Assembly (NCBI GenBank): GCA_038520475.1 | Contig: JBCBLF010000003.1 | Coordinates: 1-62,915 of the forward strand | Direction: 5' to 3' | DNA length: 62,915 bases | Source of the DNA: JBCCWF01 sp038520475 | Lineage (GTDB): Bacteria > Cyanobacteriota > Cyanobacteriia > CAKZMO01 | Part shown: one piece after another, positions 53,311 to 60,918 of the stretch | How the letters are laid out: every line of letters starts with the position of its first letter | Numbering within the stretch: position 1 is the stretch's first letter | Translations under genes and position numbers: made by a program | Notes under the pieces: generated by a model | Databases searched by the model: none | Seen by the model: the letters and a program-made list of their open reading frames with translations, nothing else | Told to the model about the DNA's origin: nothing

Positions 53311-54360
53311 TCATTCAGTTAGAGGTTGAATGCGATCTGGGGGCCAGTAGATTTTGTAGGCCTTTCCAATAATGTCGGTTTTGGGTAAGACGCCCCAAAT
53401 ATGTGAATCAGCACTTTCATTGCGGTTATCCCCTAACACGACGTAGGAATCTGGGGGAACGGTGATTGGGCCCCATGTGTAGGTCATGGGTTCAGTTGGG
53501 TATGGGTCTGACCGCGGCACATTGTTAACTAATAGCTGTCCGTTCGATACGGCGATTTGTTGATTGGGGACGCCGACGACACGTTTGACAAAAATCGTAT
53601 TGGGATTGACTCCGAGGGTGTCGATCGCCGCTTCTGGTGCATGAAATACAATCACATCTCCAACTTGGGGACGGTAATTTGAACGATGGCGGACAAACAT
53701 GCGGTCATCGACTTGCAGTGCTGGTGCCATCGATGCACTGGGCACGATGAACTGCATAAACGTTCCATTGACGAGGGTTGGGATGTAACCCAATATCAGT
53801 CGAATCACAAGCAAGCTAACAATAATCGCTGCAATAATTCCCCGATGTGTGCGATCGCGACTTGGTGTGATTCGATAAATGTGGTAACAAGCGATCGCCC
53901 AGAGAAATGGGGGAATGGGCAACAGAGCGGGATGCTCATTGGCCAACAGTGAGGCGAGTGTACTCGTGGCGAGTAGAACGCCTCCAACAATGGCATGCTG
54001 CAAATAAAGATGACCAAAGCCAGGCAGAATTTGCGATAAAAAGACGGCATACCATCGGTTGCGTTTTGGCTGATAAATAGACATGGATGGCTTTGGCAGC
54101 GGCTTCAGCGTATTGTACGCATCGAAGACGTTTGTAATGTAGAGGATGCCAACCACTCCAAACAGTAATAACCCAGTCAGCGTATTGCCAGAGGCACCAA
54201 AAATTGACCATGTGCTGTATCCCAGGAGTCCCAATGTCAGGACAGCCATGACGACTCCTTTGCCCCAAGCGTTGCCATAACATTGGCCAACTCCAGGCCA
54301 TAGCGTAGAAAAATTGACGGCAATCCAAGGATTGGCCCGTTTGTGAACAGAAGGACTCAT
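53311..54360 (-). CDS. lepB: Signal peptidase I with duplicated N-terminal membrane domain
   Basis: A 349-residue signal peptidase I, about 150 residues longer than a typical cyanobacterial LepB. The C-terminal catalytic part has Ser210 in VPSASMAPAL, Lys259 in IFVKRVVGVPNQQ, and GDNRNESADSHIWG (310-323). Before it are about 200 residues with several membrane helices and two similar units, WPGVGQCYGNAWGKGVVMAVL (start near 21) and LPGFGHLYLQHAIVGGVLLA (start near 112), which resemble TM2-type domains. It cleaves signal peptides of exported proteins. The fusion may affect location or partners. Confidence 0.9.
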   Translation of the reverse strand: MSPSVHKRANPWIAVNFSTLWPGVGQCYGNAWGKGVVMAVLTLGLLGYSTWSIFGASGNTLTGLLLFGVVGILYITNVFDAYNTLKPLPKPSMSIYQPKRNRWYAVFLSQILPGFGHLYLQHAIVGGVLLATSTLASLLANEHPALLPIPPFLWAIACYHIYRITPSRDRTHRGIIAAIIVSLLVIRLILGYIPTLVNGTFMQFIVPSASMAPALQVDDRMFVRHRSNYRPQVGDVIVFHAPEAAIDTLGVNPNTIFVKRVVGVPNQQIAVSNGQLLVNNVPRSDPYPTEPMTYTWGPITVPPDSYVVLGDNRNESADSHIWGVLPKTDIIGKAYKIYWPPDRIQPLTE

Positions 54361-54969
54361 GCGTCAGCTAGCCAATAGCAACACTTCTAACCATTCTTTG
54401 AATGGGCAAATGACCAACGAATGATTGCGGAACCCTCCGAGTGGATCGGCCATCATTGGTCAAGCAGTTTAGGTCGGGCATCTAGTTCGAGAAATGGTAA
54501 CGATGCAAGGACTCCCGTCAGCTCGATAGATCTCGTGCATGTTTGTAGCAGGTCAGCAGGTTCGGCCGCGGCTTACCATGACAATGCTCGAAATATAGTT
54601 CGGTGACAGTCCTGTGGGTATGTGAGGCGTTGTTTATGGTTCGTTCAGGTTACACCGATTTTAAACGATACTCTGAACCAGGTGTATGAAGTGGGGATGG
54701 ACCGCAGTGAGTGTTCGATGAAGCAAGATAGAGACGGAACCATAGCGCCGCGATCGCAAGGGGCTATCTAATTCAAACGAAGTCAACGAACAACAGCGAT
54801 ATAATTTATAGATACGATTATAAATTGCGGAAGTCGGGAAATTTAATGCCTTCTGCGTGCGGGTACGCTGCAGTCACTTCAACTCAATGCTCGCTCCAAC
54901 AAGACGATGACTGTAGAAACGTCCGAGATTACCGTCACGTTGGTCAATTAGCCATCGAACTGGTTTTAC
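54361..54969. other. Divergent upstream region of lepB and the response regulator gene
   Basis: 609 bp without a supported gene. An AT-rich palindrome AATTTATA/TATAAATT (54803-54810 and 54819-54826) lies about 145 bp before the regulator start and could be a protein-binding site or promoter element. Confidence 0.4.
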
Positions 54970-55662
54970 ATGCATATTCTGCTTGTTGATGATGAGGTAG
55001 AACTCACTGATGCCTTACATCACCTGTTTACCCGAGAGGGATACGGTGTTGATATTGCTCACGATGGAGCGCGTGGGCGATCGCTTGCGACAGCGAATAC
55101 TTACGATCTGCTGATTCTAGATTGGATGTTGCCAGAAATGAGTGGTCTAGAACTCTGTCGGTTTCTGCGTTCACGAGGACAGGCAACACCCGTACTGTTT
55201 CTAACTGCTAAAGATACGGTCGATGATCGGGTGGATGGACTCGACGCTGGCGCGGATGACTATCTGATCAAGCCCTTCGAATTAAAGGAACTCTTGGCTC
55301 GCGTGCGCGCACTGTTACGGCGATCGCCCAATTTCCAGACGATCGATGAACAATCACGCTCCGCAGCCGAAGGCATTGAATTAGACGAAGCAAATCAGCT
55401 TGCTTATCGAGGCGATCGCTCCATTGAGCTATCGGAGAAGGAGACGGTACTATTGGCTTTTTTGATGCAGCATCCCCACCAACTGCTAACCCATGAGGAG
55501 CTGACTGAAGCCCTATGGCCTGCTGAATCAAAGCCCAATAGCAATGCTCTGGTCGCTCAGATTCGGTTGCTCAGACGCAAAGTCGAAGGGACCGGTGAGC
55601 AATCATTGATTCATACGGTCTATGGGAAAGGCTATCGATTTGGCATCATTTCGTCTGAATAG
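54970..55662 (+). CDS. OmpR/PhoB-family response regulator
   Basis: A 230-residue two-component regulator. The receiver domain has the acidic pair DDE (7-9), the phospho-acceptor Asp51 (LLILDWMLPEMSG), Thr79 and Lys101 (YLIKPF). A winged-helix DNA-binding domain occupies about 130-228 (LTHEELTEALWP, then HTVYGKGYRFG). No histidine kinase gene is adjacent, so its partner is unknown. It resembles cyanobacterial RppA-type regulators, but this is not certain enough for a symbol. Confidence 0.92.
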   Translation: MHILLVDDEVELTDALHHLFTREGYGVDIAHDGARGRSLATANTYDLLILDWMLPEMSGLELCRFLRSRGQATPVLFLTAKDTVDDRVDGLDAGADDYLIKPFELKELLARVRALLRRSPNFQTIDEQSRSAAEGIELDEANQLAYRGDRSIELSEKETVLLAFLMQHPHQLLTHEELTEALWPAESKPNSNALVAQIRLLRRKVEGTGEQSLIHTVYGKGYRFGIISSE

Positions 55663-55718
55663 AGAGCGATGCTGATAACCAATGATAGAGAGAACCATCA
55701 TCTCAAGAGGCGAACTCA

Positions 55719-57086
55719 TTAGGAGGCGAAGTGCTCGGCAGGAGTTGCTAAATTTCGGAACTGTGTAAATTGTGGATCAAAGAGGAGCTTAACCGTGCCC
55801 ACTGGCCCATTTCTGTGTTTGGTGATGATGACTTCGGAAATCCCTCGATCCGGGGTGTCAGGATTATAGTATTCGTCTCGATAGAGCATGATGATGAGGT
55901 CAGCGTCTTGCTCGATGGACCCAGACTCACGTAGGTCAGACATCATGGGGCGCTTGTTCGTGCGCGATTCAACGCCGCGGCTGAGCTGAGAGAGCGCCAT
56001 AATCGGTACATTGAGTTCACGGGCCAATCCCTTGAGCGATCGCGTGACTTTTGACAGTTCTTGCACTCGATTGTCGCTGCCGCTGCCTTCCATCAACTGA
56101 AGATAGTCGATGAGAATAAGGCCGATGGCCCCACCTTGCTCGGCCTGAAGCCGTCTGCACTTTGAGCGAATTTCATTCACCGAAATGTTGGGCGTGTCAT
56201 CGATAAAGATTGGAAGCTGAGACAAATTGCTGATGGCGTGGCCCAGTGGTCCCCATTCATGCTGACTAATCCGGCCACTTCGCAATCGCCCACTCTCGAT
56301 TTTTGCCTCTGCGGATAACAGACGATACACCAGCTGCTCTTTTGACATCTCTAGACTGAACACTGCCACGGGCTGCTTGTTCGGGCCCCCTGAAATATGT
56401 CGAGCAATGTTGAGCACAAAGCTGGTTTTACCCATTGCAGGTCGCCCCGCAGTGATAATCAAATCTGAGCGCTGGAATCCCTGGGTCATCGCATCCAGAT
56501 CATAAAATCCACAGGGAATACCCGGTAGTGCAACCCCTTCAGCTCGGTTCTCAATGTCTGCAAAGGTTGAAATCAAGATATCAGAGGTGGCAACCAATCC
56601 TTGCTTGGGGCGATCTTGAGTGATGGCAAAGATGGTTTGCTCGGATTCATCCAAAATATGTTCGAGGGGTGAGCTGGTCTCATATCCAAGTTGAGCGATA
56701 TGAGTTCCTGATTGAATCAGCTTACGCCGAAAATATTTATCCATGACCAGCTGAGCGTACTGGTCAATATTGACTGCTGTAATCGTGCGGTCGACGAGCT
56801 GAACGAGACGACTTTGCCCACCCACTTTGTCTAAGAGTTTACGATCACTCAACCAGGCGGTGATGCTCATGAGATCGGTCGGTTGCCCTTGGCTATGAAG
56901 GGCGATCGCCGCCTGATAAATCTCTCGGTGAGCATTGATATAGAATGCCTCCGCTTGGAGAACCTCTAGGACTCGCCCAATGGCTTCTGGGTCAAGTAGG
57001 ATACCGCCCAAGATGGCTTCCTCGGCCTCAATATTTTGCGGAGGGAGCCGATCAGTATAGGTTTGAAAAACGGGCTCGTAGACCAT
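55719..57086 (-). CDS. dnaB: Replicative DNA helicase
   Basis: The 455-residue hexameric helicase that unwinds DNA at the replication fork. The N-terminal domain begins LPPQNIEAEEAILGGILLDP (res 14-33). The RecA-like domain has Walker A AGRPAMGKTSF, FSLEMSKEQL, Walker B GLILIDYLQLM and DLRESGSIEQDADLI. No intein interrupts it, in contrast to some cyanobacterial dnaB genes. It follows rplI, a gene order common in cyanobacteria. Confidence 0.97.
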   Translation of the reverse strand: MVYEPVFQTYTDRLPPQNIEAEEAILGGILLDPEAIGRVLEVLQAEAFYINAHREIYQAAIALHSQGQPTDLMSITAWLSDRKLLDKVGGQSRLVQLVDRTITAVNIDQYAQLVMDKYFRRKLIQSGTHIAQLGYETSSPLEHILDESEQTIFAITQDRPKQGLVATSDILISTFADIENRAEGVALPGIPCGFYDLDAMTQGFQRSDLIITAGRPAMGKTSFVLNIARHISGGPNKQPVAVFSLEMSKEQLVYRLLSAEAKIESGRLRSGRISQHEWGPLGHAISNLSQLPIFIDDTPNISVNEIRSKCRRLQAEQGGAIGLILIDYLQLMEGSGSDNRVQELSKVTRSLKGLARELNVPIMALSQLSRGVESRTNKRPMMSDLRESGSIEQDADLIIMLYRDEYYNPDTPDRGISEVIITKHRNGPVGTVKLLFDPQFTQFRNLATPAEHFAS

Positions 57087-57251
57087 GTTGGGAACACCTA
57101 GATCACGCGTAGACGTATATTGTTGGTCGAACCAATCGACGATTGAGAAGCTTTCGCTTTCGCTTCATCGTTGGAGTCAAAAACTCCTTCTCATCGTAGC
57201 GGTTCATCGACCTTAATTTTGCCATCAATCGTTAAATAAACGCTATGAAAA

Positions 57252-57275
57252 GGGGGTTATTTTAAAATAACCCCC
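57252..57275 (-). terminator. Perfect palindrome between rplI and dnaB
   Basis: A 24-bp perfect palindrome (GGGGGTTATTTT and its complement). On the minus strand it is followed by TTTT, so it fits a terminator 83 bp after the rplI stop codon. It could separate rplI from dnaB or attenuate read-through. Confidence 0.65.
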
Positions 57276-57357
57276 ATATATGATGTATTCAAATGTACTA
57301 TCGCTCAAATGTACTATGCTGTTGATTTGCAACGCTCATTCGAGCAAGGAAAGGTAC

Positions 57358-57816
57358 TTACAGAGCAGCAACGTGAATCTCGATTTCTCCGGTCACTTCA
57401 GGGTGGAGTTTAATCTGAACGTTGTAGAACCCTAGCTTGTTAATGTCAGGGACTGTAATGCTGTGACGATCGATTTCTTGGTTCGTTGAAGCTAGAATCG
57501 CTTCCGCAACTTCGCGATCCGTAACGGTTCCAAAAATTGCATCCTCTTCACCCACCTGCTTACGAATTGTTAAGCGACCGATGGTTTCTAACGCGGTCTT
57601 CTGAGATTCAGCTTGGCGCTTGATGTCAATAATCCGCTGGCGTTCTTCTTCACGCTGCCGCTCGACTTGCTTCAAAATTCCGGGAGTTGTGCGAACAGCT
57701 TTGCCATTAGGAATGAGATAGTTGCGTGCATATCCAGGTGCAACCTCAACTAGGTCGCCGTTTTGACCCAACTTTCGAATATCTTCTCTAAGAACAACCT
57801 GTATCCGCTTTGCCAT
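57358..57816 (-). CDS. rplI: 50S ribosomal protein L9
   Basis: Ribosomal protein L9, 152 residues, binding 23S rRNA at the base of the L1 stalk. The N-terminal domain starts with AKRIQVVLREDI and includes the L9 signature GQNGDLVEVAPGYARNYLIP (quoted in part: VEVAPGYARNYLIP). The long connecting helix (KQVERQREEERQRIID) and the C-terminal domain (EDAIFGTVTDREVAEAI) follow. The ATG at 57816 is the conserved start; the frame is open for 19 more codons upstream. Confidence 0.98.
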   Translation of the reverse strand: MAKRIQVVLREDIRKLGQNGDLVEVAPGYARNYLIPNGKAVRTTPGILKQVERQREEERQRIIDIKRQAESQKTALETIGRLTIRKQVGEEDAIFGTVTDREVAEAILASTNQEIDRHSITVPDINKLGFYNVQIKLHPEVTGEIEIHVAAL

Positions 57817-58232
57817 GAGTTTTATTCCAGCCCTTTTACAATTCCAATCTAATTCATCCAATATTAGAGACATCTCTGCCTTCAGTCAGGAGAAAGAATC
57901 AACAACCCCAGAAGGACTATGTTATCTGATAAAGACAAGTCACTGCAACTGTTATCCATATCTATCCCCAGTATGGGGAGTGCGACACATCTTGAAAGCA
58001 TCTCAAACCTAGAAGAATCAAGACTTACGCATTTTATGAAAGATCCTGAGTTTTGAGAACGCTTTTTGGCGGGCGCAGCACGCCAAAAAGCGTTCAACTG
58101 TGTAAGTAGTCCTAAGAATAAAGGGGGTGAGCAGATGAGTTAGCGATATTTGAGAAGCGCTATGTGAGGCAATAAGCGCTGCTAGGGTTTGAAAATTCTT
58201 GAGTCTTTTAGTCAAGATAAGGAAACGAGCGA
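57817..58232. other. Intergenic region with hairpin and possible MITE-like remnant
   Basis: No gene seen. GAACGCTTTTTGGCG (58057-58071) and its exact complement (58081-58095) form a 15-bp stem with a 9-nt loop. This hairpin is centred in a roughly 90-bp segment (58021-58112) bounded by ACTTACGCA and TGTGTAAGT, which are inverted copies of one another with one mismatch. It resembles a small non-autonomous element. Confidence 0.4.
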
Positions 58233-59012
58233 CTAAAACAAATCCTTCATTCCCCGAATTTTTGCGAAGCATCGAACTGGGTCTTGGGTTTGGGCGATCG
58301 CCATGACGGCAGGCTGATCCCACCGAAGGAATGGATTCGTACTCTTTTCAACCCCCAATGTAGACGGTACGGTTGCTTCTTGGTGTTGCCGCATCACCTG
58401 AACATTCTGATACCGCTGAGTCAGCGTTTCATTTCCCGGTTCAACAGTGACCGCAAACTGGAGATTTTTCAGCGTATATTCGTGAGCGCACCAAATCCTG
58501 GTCTGCTCAGGAAGCTGACGAATTTTTGTCAGGGATTCAACCATTTGCTGGGGTGTCCCTTCGAATAACCGACCACACCCTCCCGCAAACAACGTATCGC
58601 CACAAAACAGATCCCCGGAGGCGCATGGGTCGTTTGATGGCGGCTCGAAGTAATAAGCAATATGGGCTCGGGTGTGTCCAGGAACAAACAGAACATGACC
58701 CGTTCGATCAGCAAATGAAACCGTATCTCCGTCTGATAAAAAGACAGTTTGGTAGGGGATTCGACCTCGATCGTGTACTCCTCCATATACGGTGGCTGCT
58801 GGAAAACGGTTGAGGAGTCGGGCATTTCCTCCCACATGATCACCGTGGTGATGGGTATTGAAAATGGTGACTAGTGAGGCACGATGTCGATCTAAAAACC
58901 GGAGCACAGGTTCGGCTTCAGCCGGATCAACCACTGCTGCAACATGCCGTACCTCATCATGGATGACAAAAATATAATTGTCTGACAGCGCTGGAAGCCG
59001 GTGGATAGTCAT
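58233..59012 (-). CDS. gloB: Hydroxyacylglutathione hydrolase (glyoxalase II)
   Basis: A 259-residue metallo-beta-lactamase-fold enzyme that hydrolyses S-D-lactoylglutathione. It has the binuclear metal motif THHHGDHVGGN (near 53-63), GHTRAHIAYYF, DLFCGDTLFAGGCGRLFEG and CAHEYTLKNLQFA, all typical of GloB. Length is standard. The C-terminal end includes NPFLRWDQPAV, a conserved glutathione-site region. It is monocistronic. Confidence 0.95.
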   Translation of the reverse strand: MTIHRLPALSDNYIFVIHDEVRHVAAVVDPAEAEPVLRFLDRHRASLVTIFNTHHHGDHVGGNARLLNRFPAATVYGGVHDRGRIPYQTVFLSDGDTVSFADRTGHVLFVPGHTRAHIAYYFEPPSNDPCASGDLFCGDTLFAGGCGRLFEGTPQQMVESLTKIRQLPEQTRIWCAHEYTLKNLQFAVTVEPGNETLTQRYQNVQVMRQHQEATVPSTLGVEKSTNPFLRWDQPAVMAIAQTQDPVRCFAKIRGMKDLF

Positions 59013-59452
59013 AAGTAAGGATAAGCCGTGAGTTGAATGATAAGAGCACTGTTTAGATAAGAACTGGGGTTAGTCTGTGGTGCAGGTCTGCAAAGGATAG
59101 ACAGCGATCGCCATTCTAACTGTGCACTAGACCGATCGATGTAAGCAGCTAAGCAGCACCAGGCGATTGGTCGTTAAGCCTAACTCTTTCGTTTCAATGA
59201 ATTTGATTGGTTGAGCCGGTCAAACATGCGGATCATCAAGATTCGCTATTGGAAAAAGAGAGGAGAAAATACGGTGTCCATTGCCTCTTAATTTTATTGA
59301 CAATTTGGTTATGACAATTGGAGCAGTGGGGAGCAAGGACCTTGTAACTTTTTACGCTCCACTTCCAAGGATTGTCAGACCAAGGGGCAACGGCGACCCC
59401 GTATGGTCTCAACCATCGGAAAAGTCTTGCACATAAGAGATGAGAGACGTCG
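59013..59452. other. Intergenic region without a supported gene
   Basis: 440 bp between gloB (-) and a small + strand gene. TTGACAATTTGG and TGACAATTGG occur close together near 59298-59322, with AGGATTGTCAGACC near 59367 as an inverted partner. No classified element. Confidence 0.4.
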
Positions 59453-59698
59453 ATGCAAAAAAAGAACAGATTAAATAACCAGTCTGCCAGAACGGTAAGC
59501 CTGCAGGCTCTGTCTCAAACTACTGGCATTGAACACGTGATCAATCAGATTTATTCATCTAAAAAAATCAACCGTGAGCAGCACGCATACTTAATGAGTT
59601 CGCTCCTCTCTAATGAAGCTCAAGTCAAAACTCATCGAGCCTCAATTAATCGAATTTTTGAAGCGTTACACGCTGGACATCTTGTTCGGGCAGACTAG
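59453..59698 (+). CDS. Small conserved cyanobacterial protein
   Basis: An 81-residue basic soluble protein. The centre reads KINREQHAYLMSSLLSNEAQV and the end HRASINRIFEALHAGHLV. This resembles a small cyanobacterial family with a recurring pattern of REQHxxLMSxLLS followed by INRIFDxxxxGxLxxVD. Function unknown; members are often found next to transcription or signalling genes but no inference is made. It is convergent with the M15 peptidase gene, 28 bp apart. Confidence 0.7.
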   Translation: MQKKNRLNNQSARTVSLQALSQTTGIEHVINQIYSSKKINREQHAYLMSSLLSNEAQVKTHRASINRIFEALHAGHLVRAD

Positions 59699-59726
59699 CA
59701 AAGCGGTGGGTATCAATGAGTCACGT

Positions 59727-60416
59727 CTAATAATTCCAAATGCGTCGATGGCGAAGATCAAGGTGAATAAAGCCTCGATTTGCACCCCGGCCAAACCCGC
59801 CTTGCCATTTGCCGGTGTCGTACCATTCGGATTCAAACCGTTTTTGCAGTTCCCAGACTGATCCACCGCTGAGTGGCCGAAAATCAATGGCATAGCCGCC
59901 CGGATGATTCGGTGCCTTAGAGCCAATACGAGTGTTGACATGCCAAGGACGATACCAGGAGTTGACGCCCAACGGAGCACCCCACCATTCTCTGATATCG
60001 TCCATTTTTCGAGCGATATTAACAATATTGCGTTTAGTTCCCGGTCGGGTCGGAATTCGCTCACGAGAATGTTGGGTTACTTCTCCGACCGTGAAGTATT
60101 TTGACACCGGTGCCTTCCAGTCAGACCAATTGACCTCGTTCCACTCAGGAAGGGACATGCTGGGTTCATCAACCTCACTCTGCCACGGCAATTTCCAGTG
60201 TTCAGCGAAAATATACCAAGTTCCTCCATTGTGAGCCAAATCAACTTTGAAATGACCGCCCATGTCTGTTCCAGGTCCGCGCTCATCATAACTAAGCACC
60301 TTATAGTTCTTGCCAGACTCGACTTGCAATTTTCGATTGTTCTCAAGCTGATCCGCGCTGAAGCGATAGTCTTTTTTTAGCCAGGTATTCGCTAGGGCGG
60401 TAATTGTCTCTGTCAT
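59727..60416 (-). CDS. M15-family peptidase (D-Ala-D-Ala carboxypeptidase-like)
   Basis: A 229-residue protein whose C-terminal half (about 115-229) is a Peptidase_M15_3 domain: GVNSWYRPWHVNTRIG, then NHPGGYAIDFRP (zinc ligands His and Asp) and GANRGFIHLDLRHRR (third ligand His). The N-terminal half contains LSYDERGPGTDMGGHFKVDL and NGGTWYIFAEHW, a small beta domain. Such enzymes cut peptidoglycan peptides. No signal peptide is visible. The ATG at 60416 has AGGGAGC upstream; the open frame continues into an N run and should not be extended. Confidence 0.82.
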   Translation of the reverse strand: MTETITALANTWLKKDYRFSADQLENNRKLQVESGKNYKVLSYDERGPGTDMGGHFKVDLAHNGGTWYIFAEHWKLPWQSEVDEPSMSLPEWNEVNWSDWKAPVSKYFTVGEVTQHSRERIPTRPGTKRNIVNIARKMDDIREWWGAPLGVNSWYRPWHVNTRIGSKAPNHPGGYAIDFRPLSGGSVWELQKRFESEWYDTGKWQGGFGRGANRGFIHLDLRHRRIWNY

Positions 60417-60445
60417 GTTAGCTCCCTGAAATCTAGGATAGTGAA

Positions 60446-60543
60446 NNNNNNNNNNNNNNNNNNNNNNNNNNNNNNNNNNNNNNNNNNNNNNNNNNNNNNN
60501 NNNNNNNNNNNNNNNNNNNNNNNNNNNNNNNNNNNNNNNNNNN
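60446..60543. other. Assembly gap
   Basis: 98 consecutive N. It lies 29 bp upstream of the M15 peptidase start, in its presumed promoter, so any regulatory sequence there is unknown. The true gap length may differ. Confidence 0.99.
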
Positions 60544-60918
60544 AGTGTTCGTTTCAGACTCAGGCCGTGTTTTGGGGCTGCACGTTGTCTCAGTTGAGCC
60601 AAAGGGTTGTATGAACGCATCCGGTACATTCACACTGCTGCTCTAGGATCGCTGATCACAGCTATAAACGCTTAAGGTTTGGCATTGTCGAATCCCTAAA
60701 GCTCAGAGTTCGACAATATTAATTCCTACAACACTATGAGTTGAGTTTCCCAAAGACTTGATGAAGTATTAATTTTCAACAAAAATATAATAGCAATCTG
60801 ACTCGCGTATCAATGTTGAAGAGGGAATAAGGGTTTAAAGGCATGTTGCACCTCCAGGACCTTATTCCTTCTCAAGTAACGAATGTCGCTCATTGTTTGT
60901 GGAATGCTCAGGCCTTTC
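60544..60918. other. Intergenic region downstream of narB
   Basis: 375 bp without a supported gene. GGAATAAGG near 60820 and CCTTATTCC near 60860 form a 9-bp stem around a long loop, 40-100 bp after the narB stop on the narB strand. It is a possible but weak terminator. Confidence 0.4.

Noticed and set aside
60446..60543. The N run as another long hairpin that could not be sequenced
   Set aside because: Attractive given the hairpins elsewhere, but flanking bases show no inverted symmetry, so there is no evidence.
60417..60629. N-terminal extension of the M15 peptidase through the N run
   Set aside because: The frame is open only because unknown bases hide stops. The ATG at 60416 has a good ribosome-binding site.
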